64,000 nt of DNA from an uncultured Lachnospiraceae bacterium (lineage in GTDB: Bacteria; Bacillota; Clostridia; Lachnospirales; Lachnospiraceae): the NCBI GenBank assembly GCA_934394565.1, contig CAKRQV010000011.1:1-64000 (forward strand), written 5' to 3'. Made by a program: the position numbers and the translations under genes. Shown in pieces: positions 8,357 to 17,243 of the stretch (positions are counted from its first letter, which is position 1; the number at the start of each line of letters is the position of its first letter). The notes under the pieces were generated by a model that was not told the DNA's origin, did not search any database, and saw only the letters and a program-made list of their open reading frames with translations.

Positions 8357-10105
8357 TTATTCAACGTCTGCCAGAGCAGCCAGGTCAGTCTCACCTGTAC
8401 GAACTTTGACGACTTCTGCAACATTGTATACAAAGATCTTACCATCACCGATATGACCGGTATACAGTGTCTTTTTAGCAGCCTCGATCACTGTGTCAAG
8501 AGGCAGGTTGCCGATGACAACTTCGATCTTGACCTTCGGAAGAAGTGTGGCATCCACTTCTGTACCACGATATTTCTCGCCGGATCCTTTCTGGATACCA
8601 CAGCCCATAACCTGTGTGACCGTCATGCCGGTAACACCGATCTCATTCATAGCCCTGCGGATCTTATCGTAGCGTGTCAGTTTGGTAATAATAACAACCT
8701 TATACATACCTGTCGGATTGACATCCGGTGCTGCCATAACCGGTACGGCTTTATTCTTTTCATACTCAGTTGCAGCTTCGTAGGTATCGTTGCCAAGCTG
8801 TGTATTTTCATTGACATCCATAATCATGGAATTGGAAACATCCATCAGGGAGAAACCACTGTAAGCGGAAGCCAGACCATGCTCTGTCGGATCCAGACCT
8901 TCGATCTCCTCTTCTTCTGTGACACGAAGACCAACGGTAGCACGGATCACAAGGAAAGCAATCGTAATTGTAACAGCTGTCCACAAAGCTACAGTAACAA
9001 AACCGATCAGCTGTTTGCCAAGCAGTACAAATCCACCGCCGTAGAACAGACCTGTGAAGGTATCATTTCCCGGAGCAGATGTGGTAGCAAAAAGACCTAC
9101 AGCCAGAGTACCCCAGATACCGTTTAAACAATGTACGGCAACAGCACCAACCGGATCATCAATACGAAGTACATAATCCAGGAACCATACACCAAAGACA
9201 ACTAACAGACCAGATACAATACCTACACCGATCGCGCCGGCACAGTCCATAACATCACATCCGGCGGTAATACCAACCAGACCTGCCAGGGAAGCATTCA
9301 GGCACATGGAAACATCCGGTTTACCATATTTGATCCAGGTAAAGATCATACATACAACTGTAGCGATTGCCGGAGAGACTGTTGTTGTTACAAAAATAGA
9401 ACCAAGCTGTTCAACACTTGTGGCTGCTGCACCGTTAAAACCATACCAGCCAAGCCACAGAATAAATACACCCAGACATCCGATTGGAAGGTTATGTCCC
9501 GGGAAAGCATTGACACCGGTAATCTTACCGCTCTTGTCCTTTGTAAACTTACCGATACGAGGTCCAAGTAAAGCTGCACCGATCAGGGCACTGATACCAC
9601 CGACCATATGGATCGCACAGGAACCGGCAAAATCATGGAAGCCAAGCTGTGATAACCAGCCACCGCCCCAGATCCAGTGAGCTTCGATCGGATAGATCAC
9701 AGCGGAGATAATACCGGAATAAATACAGTAGGAAAGGAACTTTGTTCTCTCAGCCATGGCACCGGAAACGATCGTTGCTGTCGTTGCACAGAATACCAGG
9801 TTGAACACGAAATTTGACCAGTCAAAGTTTGCATAATTGGTAAAGATATCAAATCCCGGTTTACCGATGATGCCCATCACATCTTCACCTAACAGCAATC
9901 CAAAACCAATCAGGATGAACACAACTGTACCGATACAGAAGTCCATCAGGTTTTTCATCAGAATGTTACCGGCATTCTTGGCTCTGGTGAAACCCGTTTC
10001 CACCATCGCAAATCCGGCCTGCATCCAGAATACCAGTGCGGCACCGATCAGGAACCACACGCCAAACGTCTGACCACTTATGGCATTCATAATTTCTTCA
10101 GTCAT
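8357..10105 (-). CDS. amt: Ammonium transporter fused to a PII signalling domain
   Basis: 582 residues. Residues 1 to about 420 are an 11-helix Amt/Rh channel with the family signatures GFAMVETGFTRAKN and FNGAAATS, and HxH-type histidines in HMVGG and AVHCLNG. After a linker of about 45 residues, residues 467-582 form a complete PII protein: MYKVVIITKLTRYDKI, a T-loop with YRGTE carrying the tyrosine equivalent to GlnB Tyr51, LPKVKIEVV, and the C-terminal DGKIFVYNV. Free GlnK normally plugs Amt in response to ATP and 2-oxoglutarate; here sensor and channel are one chain. The start at 10105 follows GGAGGAAAA. A consensus promoter and a leader hairpin lie upstream (10203-10279). Confidence 0.95.
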   Translation of the reverse strand: MTEEIMNAISGQTFGVWFLIGAALVFWMQAGFAMVETGFTRAKNAGNILMKNLMDFCIGTVVFILIGFGLLLGEDVMGIIGKPGFDIFTNYANFDWSNFVFNLVFCATTATIVSGAMAERTKFLSYCIYSGIISAVIYPIEAHWIWGGGWLSQLGFHDFAGSCAIHMVGGISALIGAALLGPRIGKFTKDKSGKITGVNAFPGHNLPIGCLGVFILWLGWYGFNGAAATSVEQLGSIFVTTTVSPAIATVVCMIFTWIKYGKPDVSMCLNASLAGLVGITAGCDVMDCAGAIGVGIVSGLLVVFGVWFLDYVLRIDDPVGAVAVHCLNGIWGTLAVGLFATTSAPGNDTFTGLFYGGGFVLLGKQLIGFVTVALWTAVTITIAFLVIRATVGLRVTEEEEIEGLDPTEHGLASAYSGFSLMDVSNSMIMDVNENTQLGNDTYEAATEYEKNKAVPVMAAPDVNPTGMYKVVIITKLTRYDKIRRAMNEIGVTGMTVTQVMGCGIQKGSGEKYRGTEVDATLLPKVKIEVVIGNLPLDTVIEAAKKTLYTGHIGDGKIFVYNVAEVVKVRTGETDLAALADVE

Positions 10106-10202
10106 AATATTTTCCTCCTCTTTCCGCATTTTGCATAATACCGGTCTCTGCCTGCTGTCTCTGAAAAACATGCCCTTCTGCCTGACATCGGTATATATGC
10201 AA

Positions 10203-10236
10203 AAAGGCACTACGGGATATCTCCCATAGCGCCTTT
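10203..10236 (-). promoter_or_regulatory. Terminator-like hairpin in the amt leader (candidate attenuator)
   Basis: On the minus strand AAAGGC, CTA and GGGA pair with TCCC, TAG and GCCTTT around a GATA loop; the remaining two positions are G-U. A TTTTT tract follows. It begins about 8 nt after the start site predicted from the promoter at 10251-10279, about 100 nt before the amt start codon, so it would stop most transcripts unless an antiterminator acts. It could also serve as terminator for the YkgJ gene. Confidence 0.55.
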
Positions 10237-10250
10237 GCTTTATGTGCGGT

Positions 10251-10279
10251 ATAATACCATCTGTTTTTTTAGCTGTCAA
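10251..10279 (-). promoter_or_regulatory. Sigma-A promoter of amt-PII
   Basis: Minus strand TTGACA (10279-10274), 17-nt spacer, TATTAT (10256-10251). This matches the -35 consensus exactly and the -10 in five of six bases. Confidence 0.8.
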
Positions 10280-10355
10280 CCGGTAACTTTTCGTTCATGC
10301 ATTTTCCTGTTTTTTGGCAGTTTTCACACAGGATTTTAAAGTTATTTGGCAGTTT

Positions 10356-11009
10356 TTACTGTAAAATCGAGCGTATCGTGCGATATCGAAGTTCAAACTG
10401 TGCATAGAAGTCTTCTTCCGTATACGGTGTCAGATAGAAGATTTTCAAGAACTGCAGCGTCAGATTTTTCTGCAAAACTTCTTCACACCGGGAAAGACTT
10501 GTCTGCATTTCCTTTTGCAGATCATGCCACTGGTTGATAAACACACGGTTCTTATCCGCATCAGAAATGTCCACCCACTTACGGACACGGATCTTTGTCT
10601 TAGGCTTCGGACATTCATGCACCTGCAGAATATACGTAAAATCCCCATCCTGATAATACCGTCCCAGCGGAAAAATCCGGCAAAACCCCGGTCTGTCCGC
10701 ATGGACACTGCACCGTCTGTTTTCATCCAGAAACGGACAGCCCCCCGTCTTTATACTCTTTTTCAGATGTGGCAGAATCAGCCCATCGTACACCTCAAGC
10801 TCTAACTGCGTGCCCAGCATCGCCTCAAACGTCGTATGCAGCGCATTCGTCAGTCGGTAAATATCCAACGGATCCAGAATGATCGTATCCACCATATCCT
10901 CACAGCACATTGAGCATCCTTTACATCCGCCACAGTCCGCCTTCACCATATCATTATCCCGGTATGTGCGTCCATCTGAAATTTCCTTAATATCCACATT
11001 CCGTTCCAT
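10356..11009 (-). CDS. YkgJ-family cysteine-cluster protein
   Basis: 217 residues. The N-terminal half has the PF03692 pattern CGGCKGCSMCC (residues 26-36), followed by GGCPFLDENRRCSVHADRPGFC, a set of cysteines expected to bind zinc or an iron-sulfur cluster. The C-terminal 90 residues are helical and charged. The biochemical role of the family is not established. The start at 11009 is preceded by GAGGAAGCAGG. It lies between the 281-bp palindrome and the amt promoter and appears monocistronic. Confidence 0.85.
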   Translation of the reverse strand: MERNVDIKEISDGRTYRDNDMVKADCGGCKGCSMCCEDMVDTIILDPLDIYRLTNALHTTFEAMLGTQLELEVYDGLILPHLKKSIKTGGCPFLDENRRCSVHADRPGFCRIFPLGRYYQDGDFTYILQVHECPKPKTKIRVRKWVDISDADKNRVFINQWHDLQKEMQTSLSRCEEVLQKNLTLQFLKIFYLTPYTEEDFYAQFELRYRTIRSILQ

Positions 11010-11153
11010 CCTGCTTCCTCACCACCTGTTCATTCACTCAAAAAAATCCACCGGACCTTTTTCATATACTCAGCAACTAAAATCGCCTTATTATATCCAT
11101 AAAACCTTCCATTGTCAATTTCCAAAATCTCATTCTCACATTTCCCAAAATCA

Positions 11154-11434
11154 GGCAGAGCAGGGACACCATGGACGACCGGGTATCTCATGTTCTGACG
11201 GTTCGTAAAGCGAGGGCTGAATGGTTCTTAGTGCGCAAAAGGTGAAAAAACAGGGGCATCGTCCGCTGACAGGGCGGACGATGAGGCTTTCCTGAGCCGG
11301 ATTTTCATCAGAAAATCCAGCGAATAAAGCCGGTCCCCTGTTTTTTCACCTTTTGCACACTTAGAACCATCGCCCAAGCGTCCGAACCGCCAGAACATGA
11401 GATACCCGGTCGTCCATGGTGTCCCTGCTCTGCC
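11154..11434. repeat. 281-bp imperfect palindrome with branched interior (mobile element or structured RNA)
   Basis: The left arm from 11154 pairs exactly with the right arm ending at 11434 for 44 bp. After one mismatch (11198/11390), CGGTTCG/CGAACCG adds 7 bp. The arms continue with gaps through ATGGTTCT/AGAACCAT and a near-perfect CAAAAGGTGAAAAAACAGGGG match (11234-11254 with 11336-11355). The centre has two further hairpins: CATCGTCCGC with CGGACGATG (11258-11283) and GGATTTTC with GAAAATCC (11299-11318). It fills most of the space between the YkgJ and kinase genes. No ORF, no clear target duplication and no second copy here. Confidence 0.85.
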
Positions 11435-11453
11435 GTCCGTCCCATGTCCTCAT

Positions 11454-12815
11454 CTACTGCTGTTTTGTAAATCGCACCTGTATCGTCGTCCCCTTCCCAA
11501 GCTCACTGTCCAGAATCAGCTCCGCCCGATGCTGTTCCACAATATGTTTCACAATAGCCAGCCCAAGCCCCGTTCCGCCAGTCTCTTTAGAACGCCCTTT
11601 ATCTACACGGTAAAACCTCTCAAAAATCCTCCTCTGGTCCTCCTTCGGAATCCCAATGCCATCATCCCTGATCTGCAGCACCAGCTCCTGATTTTCCCCA
11701 AAAACAGACACCCAGACATGTCCTCCCGGCCTGTTATACCGGATCGCATTATCACAGAGATTATAAATCACCTCTTCCAGCATACCCTTATTGCCGTTTA
11801 CAAGCACCCTCTCACTCTTTTCATCCATCAGAAGGGACACCTCATGCTTATCAGCCTGCAGCTGCAGCATCTCCACCGTACTCGACGCCACATCCGTCAG
11901 CGAGATCATCTCCATCTTTGGCAGCTCCGTCATCACATCCAGCTTCGACAGATGGATGATATCATTGATCAGCGACAACAGACGGTTCGCATTTTTATGG
12001 ATCTCCCCTGCAAAATGTACAATATCCTTTTCCCCGGCAATACCAGTCTCGATCAATTCCGCATACCCGGAAATCGAAGCCAGCGGTGTTTTCAGCTCAT
12101 GGGATACATTTGCCGTAAATTCCTGCCTGAGCTTTGCACTCTTTTTCAGCTCATGATGCTGTCTGTGGATCTTGTCAAGGAACGGCTGCAGCTCCACATA
12201 AGTCTGTTTCGGTTCGTCCTCACTGTCCAGATGGGTTGCCAGCTGTTCGATCGGTTCCACAATCTTACGGGCCAGAAGTCTTGCCATCAGAATACAGACA
12301 AAGATCATAACACCTACCACAGCCACCAAAAGCGGCAGTACATTGCGCAGAAATTCCCAGATACTGTCCGCCTCTTTTGCAATACGGATAATACGCCCGT
12401 CAGACAGCTTTTCTGCATAATAAAATGTACGTTTTGACAACGTATTTGACTCCCGCACCGCATATCCGGAGCCGTTTTCCTGCGCCTCCCGGATCTCCGG
12501 ACGGTCCGAATGATTGTCCATTTTCCCAATGTCTGCATTACTGTCATATTCCACCTGACCATCCATATCCACAACAGTGATCCGCAGATTGTCAATCTTC
12601 GGATCATAGTCTTTTTCTACATATTCCAGAAAGCTCTGCGTGGACAGCAGAATATTGGCATGGCTTTTCAAGTCCGAAATCACCTGTTTCTGAAATTTAT
12701 TATAAAAGATCACGCTCGTCAGCACCACTGTCAGGCACATACTGAGCACCGCAATGATCGACATGTGGGTATACAGTTTTCGTTTCATATTATTTCCATT
12801 TTTTCTACTGGTCAT
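11454..12815 (-). CDS. phoR: Membrane sensor histidine kinase, PhoR-like
   Basis: 453 residues. TM1 at about 18-37, an extracytoplasmic domain of about 115 residues, TM2 at about 159-180, a HAMP-like linker, then HisKA with the phospho-acceptor His239 in ANVSHELKTPLAS. The HATPase_c domain has N-box NLCDNAIRYN, G1 DDGIGIP, F-box FERFYRVD and G2 GTGLGLAIVKH. It follows its response regulator on the same strand and sits next to phosphate transporters, hence PhoR; the extracellular domain itself does not prove the ligand. The start at 12815 has a weak AGGG site; MKRKL nine codons later is an alternative. Confidence 0.88.
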   Translation of the reverse strand: MTSRKNGNNMKRKLYTHMSIIAVLSMCLTVVLTSVIFYNKFQKQVISDLKSHANILLSTQSFLEYVEKDYDPKIDNLRITVVDMDGQVEYDSNADIGKMDNHSDRPEIREAQENGSGYAVRESNTLSKRTFYYAEKLSDGRIIRIAKEADSIWEFLRNVLPLLVAVVGVMIFVCILMARLLARKIVEPIEQLATHLDSEDEPKQTYVELQPFLDKIHRQHHELKKSAKLRQEFTANVSHELKTPLASISGYAELIETGIAGEKDIVHFAGEIHKNANRLLSLINDIIHLSKLDVMTELPKMEMISLTDVASSTVEMLQLQADKHEVSLLMDEKSERVLVNGNKGMLEEVIYNLCDNAIRYNRPGGHVWVSVFGENQELVLQIRDDGIGIPKEDQRRIFERFYRVDKGRSKETGGTGLGLAIVKHIVEQHRAELILDSELGKGTTIQVRFTKQQ

Positions 12816-12869
12816 CTTGCCCTTTCCATCCTTTTCTCTGGATCTTCCTACCTGCGTATCCGCACAAAT

Positions 12870-12914
12870 TAAAAAAACTGCATACAGCAGGCGATGTATA
12901 TATCCCCTGCTGTA
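12870..12914 (-). terminator. Hairpin with U7 tract between regulator and kinase (attenuator-like)
   Basis: TACAGCAGG (12883-12891) and CCTGCTGTA (12906-12914) are fully complementary. Minus-strand reading continues TGCAGTTTTTTT. It would lower kinase expression relative to the regulator. Confidence 0.55.
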
Positions 12915-12922
12915 CTCTCTGT

Positions 12923-13609
12923 CTAATCTTCTTTCTTATAATTCAGCGTATATCCTACATTTCGCACTGTCTGGATCAGCGCACCCTTGTCCCCGAGCTT
13001 ATGACGCAGGGTCTTGATATGCATATCCAGCGTACGGGACTCGCCCTCATAGTCGATGCCCCAGATCCGGTCTAACAGCTGGCTTCTCTGCAGGACGATC
13101 CCTGCATTATGTAACAGCATCTTCAACAGCTCATACTCTTTAAACGTCAGCTCCACCACATGGCCATCCACGGTCACCTGATGCCTGGATTCCTCCATCT
13201 CGATGCCCTCAAATGCCAGCCTGTCCTCGTGTTCAAAGAGATCAAGCCTGCGCATCATGGCTTTGACACGGGATATCAGCTCCATAACACCAAAGGGTTT
13301 TGTCATATAGTCATCCGCACCGAGATCCAGTCCTTTAACCTTGTCAAGCTCTGTAGACTTGGCAGTGATCATAATCACCGGGATCTTATAGGTACTCTTG
13401 TTCATCCTGAGTCCTTTTAAAATTTCCAGCCCATCCTTGTCCGGCAGCATGACATCCAGAATGATCAGATCCGGCAGTTTTTCCTTTAACTGCTGCTCAA
13501 AAGCTGCTGCCGTGCCGAAGCCCTTTGTTTCATAGCCCGCATTTTTCAGGGCAAACTGCTCGATCTCGCAGATATTCATATCGTCTTCTACTATATAAAT
13601 GGTTGCCAT
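12923..13609 (-). CDS. phoP: OmpR/PhoP-family response regulator
   Basis: 228 residues. Receiver domain with acidic pocket EDD (8-10), phospho-acceptor Asp52 in ILDVMLPDKDG, the TAK and TKPF conserved switch residues, then a winged-helix DNA-binding domain (LTFKEYELLKMLL; SRTLDMHIKTLRHKLG; RNVGYTL). A GGAGG site sits 5 nt before the start. Its partner kinase follows and the Na/Pi symporter precedes. The 11-bp-spaced TTTACA-type repeats upstream of nptA and the pst operon are its most probable binding sites. Confidence 0.9.
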   Translation of the reverse strand: MATIYIVEDDMNICEIEQFALKNAGYETKGFGTAAAFEQQLKEKLPDLIILDVMLPDKDGLEILKGLRMNKSTYKIPVIMITAKSTELDKVKGLDLGADDYMTKPFGVMELISRVKAMMRRLDLFEHEDRLAFEGIEMEESRHQVTVDGHVVELTFKEYELLKMLLHNAGIVLQRSQLLDRIWGIDYEGESRTLDMHIKTLRHKLGDKGALIQTVRNVGYTLNYKKED

Positions 13610-13758
13610 ATTTCCTCCCAGAATACATCCGTATTCTTTTTATACCACTTCATATTTTACTGCCTTTTCCGGCAACATTTTCTCTTTATCTGCTCAAAAA
13701 CTGCCATTTTTGCAGGAAACAGCATTTTACAGATCTCTCTTTATTCTACCTGCATTTT

Positions 13759-15522
13759 TCAGGATAAGCTATATTTTTCTTTATATTCCCTGTAAATTTC
13801 GGTAAATCCGGTATCACTGCCGTCCTTCATCTCCCGGAGCATCTCATGACGGCCTACACTGTCATCCTGCTGTTCCAGGATACTGACACCTACATTGGAA
13901 CAGTGATCGGCGATACGTTCCAGACTGTTGGTCAGATCATTTAAAATAAATCCCATCTCAATCGTACACCGGCCACTTCTCAGACGTTCCACATGATGCA
14001 GCTTCATCTGGTCACTCAGATCATCGACCACTTCTTCCAGCGGTTCGATTCGGGTCGCTGCTTTTGTATCCCGCGTCTCCAGCATATCTGCCGTATGATG
14101 CAGAAGCTCACTGACCGCTGCACATAAAACATCCATTTCCTGTTTCGCATGTTCGGAAAAACTCAGTTGCTTTTCATGCATTTCTTTTGCACTACGGGCA
14201 ATACTCACCGCATGGTCAGAAATCCGTTCCATATCGCCAATACAATGCAGAAGTGTCGACAGATCAAGGCTGTCTGCTGCGGTAAGTTCCCGCGAAGAAA
14301 CTTCCAGAAGATACCTCCCCAGTTGATCCTCATACAGATCCACCCGATTCTCCATAGCCTCCACCAGCTGTTCATCCTCCGGATCATAGTGCTTTAACAG
14401 CTGCATCGCCACATCCAGACTGTTTGTCGTCAGTCTGGTCATTTCAGACATGACCTGATTGCTGTGCTCCATGGCCAGAGCCGGCTGTTCCAGAAAACGG
14501 GCATCCAGAAGACGTAATCTATTTTCAGCTGTAGACTGTTTTTCTTTCTTATCCCGCACCGTATGACAGGCCAGCCATTCCAGCTGCTTTGTAAACGGAA
14601 GAAGCAGACAGGTCGCTGCGATGTTAAAGCAGGAATGTACAACAGCAATGCCCGCCGGACTTGCCGCATCTCCCAGAAATGCAAACGGCACAAAGGCATT
14701 GATCGAATAGAATACAACCATAAAGAGCACTGTACCGATGATATTAAAATACAGATGGATACAGGCTGCACGTTTCGCATTTTTGCTGGCACCGATCGAT
14801 GAGATCAGAGCCGTTACACAGGTACCGATATTCTGTCCCATGATGATCGGAATCGCTGTTGCAAAGGATACAGCGCCTGTTGCACACAATGCCTGTAAAA
14901 TACCGACAGATGCCGAAGAGGACTGGATAATACCGGTCAGCACAGCACCGGCCAGCATGCCAAGGATCGGATTGGAAAACATCGTCAGGATACCGGTAAA
15001 TTCCGGCACATCTGCCAGTGGTTTTACCGCACCGCTCATCGTTTCCATACCACTCATCAGGATAGCAAAACCGATCAGAATACCACCGATATATTTTTTC
15101 TTCTCACTCTTCACGAACATATACATGATAATGCCGATCAGAGCAAGAATCGGTGCAAAGGATGACGGTTTTAACATCTTCAGCCAGATACTGTCTCCCT
15201 GGATACCGGTCAGACTCAGCATCCAGGATGTGATCGTCGTACCGATGTTGGCACCCATGATGATGCCCGTGGCCTGAGACAGCTTCATAATGCCGGAATT
15301 GACAAAACCGACGACCATAACCGTTGTCGCTGATGATGACTGGATGATCGCTGTGACACCGGCGCCCAGCGCAACTGCCTTTAACGGATTACTGGTCAGT
15401 TTTTCCAGAATATATTCCAGCTTGCCACCGGAAGCTTTTGACAGATTTGCCCCCATAAAGTCCATGCCAAAGAGAAATAAAGCCAGTCCTCCGATCATGG
15501 TCAAAATTCCAAAAATATCCAT
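13759..15522 (-). CDS. nptA: Na/Pi cotransporter family protein with C-terminal PhoU-like domain
   Basis: 587 residues. The N-terminal 310 residues form the inverted-repeat Na/Pi-II fold with the paired QSSSA motifs (VTAIIQSSSATT; LTGIIQSSSASV) and GANIGTT / GQNIGT. The remaining 270 residues are helical and PhoU-like (two repeats with ERISDHA and ERIADHCSNVG). It imports phosphate with sodium; the PhoU part probably senses or gates. A GGAGG site precedes the start. It is transcribed from its own Pho-box promoter at 15688-15726 and probably continues into phoPR. Confidence 0.92.
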   Translation of the reverse strand: MDIFGILTMIGGLALFLFGMDFMGANLSKASGGKLEYILEKLTSNPLKAVALGAGVTAIIQSSSATTVMVVGFVNSGIMKLSQATGIIMGANIGTTITSWMLSLTGIQGDSIWLKMLKPSSFAPILALIGIIMYMFVKSEKKKYIGGILIGFAILMSGMETMSGAVKPLADVPEFTGILTMFSNPILGMLAGAVLTGIIQSSSASVGILQALCATGAVSFATAIPIIMGQNIGTCVTALISSIGASKNAKRAACIHLYFNIIGTVLFMVVFYSINAFVPFAFLGDAASPAGIAVVHSCFNIAATCLLLPFTKQLEWLACHTVRDKKEKQSTAENRLRLLDARFLEQPALAMEHSNQVMSEMTRLTTNSLDVAMQLLKHYDPEDEQLVEAMENRVDLYEDQLGRYLLEVSSRELTAADSLDLSTLLHCIGDMERISDHAVSIARSAKEMHEKQLSFSEHAKQEMDVLCAAVSELLHHTADMLETRDTKAATRIEPLEEVVDDLSDQMKLHHVERLRSGRCTIEMGFILNDLTNSLERIADHCSNVGVSILEQQDDSVGRHEMLREMKDGSDTGFTEIYREYKEKYSLS

Positions 15523-15626
15523 AGTTCCTCCATTTTTCCTTTGTTGTACGCGTGGAAAGTGTCCGTGTTTTTTATGTTTTTGTTACGTTTTGATCCAGAC
15601 ACTTTTTACTCTTGTTGCCCTGGTAT

Positions 15627-15659
15627 ATAAAAGAAAGCTCCAGTAGAGGTTTCTTTTAT
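15627..15659 (-). promoter_or_regulatory. Leader hairpin of nptA (terminator-like), copy A of a 33-nt element
   Basis: ATAAAAGAAA (15627-15636) pairs exactly with TTTCTTTTAT (15650-15659), with an inner CTC/GAG. Reading minus, it ends in TTTCTTTTAT. It starts about 20 nt downstream of the expected nptA transcription start. A near copy lies at 48276-48308. Confidence 0.5.
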
Positions 15660-15687
15660 TTATCTGTTTTTTACCCTAACAGAGCCA

Positions 15688-15726
15688 TATATAGTATGTG
15701 CATTCTCTATGTAAAATCTACGTAAA
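15688..15726 (-). promoter_or_regulatory. nptA promoter with Pho-box direct repeat
   Basis: Minus strand: TTTACG (15726-15721), 5 nt, TTTACA (15715-15710), 16 nt, TATATA (15693-15688). Two TTTACA-type hexamers at 11-nt period overlapping the -35 are the known arrangement of PhoP boxes in Bacillus-type regulons. Confidence 0.65.
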
Positions 15727-15741
15727 ATTTATAACAGCAAA

Positions 15742-15771
15742 GGCAGAGCCGACATATCTGCCGACCCTGCC
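15742..15771 (-). terminator. Terminator of the pst-phoU operon
   Basis: On the minus strand GGCAGGGTCGGC pairs with GTCGGCTCTGCC over all 12 positions (three G-U) around AGATAT, then TTTGCTGTT. It lies 52 bp after phoU. Confidence 0.65.
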
Positions 15772-15823
15772 CGTTCATAAAGGAATCTATGAAAAGAAAA
15801 GTTTTGCTACATTTTTTGTGGTT

Positions 15824-16474
15824 TTATTTTTCCGCATCATGTGTTCCGGTAATAGAAAAGATTACCCAGTCTGCGATATTGCAGGCATGATCACCGATAC
15901 GTTCCAGATATTTTGCCACCATCAGAAGATCCATCGCCTGATCGCCCACATCCGGATCTTTATGGATCATTTTGATCAGCTCTGTCTTGATCTTCTCGAA
16001 AAGATCATCCACCACATCGTCCCGTACGATGATATCATGCGCCTGCTGCAGATCCTTATTGACAAACGCCTCGATACTGCCCACCAGCATCAGCGAAGCT
16101 TCCTTTGCCATCTCCTGGATATGCTCCAGTTTTTTGATATACGGCTTATCTGCCATCAGAATCGCCATCTCAGAAATATCACTGGCATGGTCACCGATTC
16201 GCTCCATATCTGTAATCATTTTCAATGCCGAAGAAATAACGCGCAGATCTCTGGCTACCGGCTGCTGCTGCAAGAGCAGCTTCAGGCAGAGATTCTCAAT
16301 CGTCTTTTCCTGATGGTCAATGTCCTCATCATATTCGATAATTTCTTTTGCCTTGTCCACATCCTGTGTGATCAGGGCGGTAATAGCCTGCTGGATTGCC
16401 TTCTCGATCATGCTGCCCATCTCGATCATTTCATCGTTTAAGGTTACCAGCTGACGGTCAAATCTGTTTCTCAT
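15824..16474 (-). CDS. phoU: Phosphate uptake regulator PhoU
   Basis: 216 residues, all helical, two PhoU repeats with metal-binding segments MERIGDHASDISE and LERIGDHACNIADW. PhoU links Pst transport state to PhoR signalling and represses the regulon when phosphate is sufficient. It is the last gene of the pst operon, 13 bp after pstB, with GGAGGACG before the start, and is followed by the terminator at 15742-15771. Confidence 0.95.
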   Translation of the reverse strand: MRNRFDRQLVTLNDEMIEMGSMIEKAIQQAITALITQDVDKAKEIIEYDEDIDHQEKTIENLCLKLLLQQQPVARDLRVISSALKMITDMERIGDHASDISEMAILMADKPYIKKLEHIQEMAKEASLMLVGSIEAFVNKDLQQAHDIIVRDDVVDDLFEKIKTELIKMIHKDPDVGDQAMDLLMVAKYLERIGDHACNIADWVIFSITGTHDAEK

Positions 16475-16487
16475 CTATTCGTCCTCC

Positions 16488-17237
16488 TTAACCAAATCGA
16501 CCTGTAATATAATCTTCTGTTTTTTTCTGTTTGGGCATGGAGAAGATCTGCTGTGTATCGCCATACTCAATGATCTCACCCAGCAGGAAGAAGACGGTCT
16601 GGTCAGACACACGGACAGCCTGCTGCATATTGTGGGTAACCATGACGATCGTCAGTTTATTTTTCAGTTCCAGGCTCAGATCCTCGATTTTGGATGTCGA
16701 GATCGGGTCCAGTGCCGATGTAGCCTCATCCATCAGAAGAACCTCCGGATCCACAGCCAGTGCACGGGCGATACAGATACGCTGCTGCTGTCCACCGGAC
16801 AGCCCCATCGCATTTTTGTTCAGACGATCCTTGACCTCGTCCCAGATCGCCGCATCCCGCAGGGAGCGTTCCACGATCTCGTCAAGCTGCGACTTGCTGT
16901 GGATACCGTGGGTTCTCGGACCGTAGGCGATATTATCGTAGATGCTCATCGGGAACGGATTCGGTTTCTGGAATACCATGCCCACACGCTTACGCAGCGC
17001 ATTAACATCCATACCTCTGTAAATATCCTCACCGTCCAGTGTGACTTTACCTTCGATCTTGCAGCCTTCCACCAGATCGTTCATCCGGTTTAAGGATTTT
17101 AATAAGGTAGATTTGCCGCAGCCGGAAGGACCGATAAAAGCAGTGATCTTTTTCTCCGGAATCGGTAGATTTATATTTTTCAGTGCGTGGAAACTGCCGT
17201 AATGCAGATTCAGATCCTGCACATTCATTTTATCCAT
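16488..17237 (-). CDS. pstB: Phosphate ABC transporter ATP-binding protein
   Basis: 249 residues. Walker A GPSGCGKST, Q-loop VFQKPNPFPMSIYDN (the PstB-specific form), signature LSGGQQQR, Walker B VLLMDEATSALDP and the H-loop VTHNM. It energises the PstCA permease on the cytoplasmic face. The start at 17237 has AGGAAG upstream; Met4 is an alternative. It lies 6 bp from pstA and 13 bp from phoU. Confidence 0.96.
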   Translation of the reverse strand: MDKMNVQDLNLHYGSFHALKNINLPIPEKKITAFIGPSGCGKSTLLKSLNRMNDLVEGCKIEGKVTLDGEDIYRGMDVNALRKRVGMVFQKPNPFPMSIYDNIAYGPRTHGIHSKSQLDEIVERSLRDAAIWDEVKDRLNKNAMGLSGGQQQRICIARALAVDPEVLLMDEATSALDPISTSKIEDLSLELKNKLTIVMVTHNMQQAVRVSDQTVFFLLGEIIEYGDTQQIFSMPKQKKTEDYITGRFG

Positions 17238-17243
17238 GAAAAT

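Noticed and set aside
11397..12437. Plus-strand frame of 346 codons
   Set aside because: Antisense to the histidine kinase, and its start lies in the palindrome.
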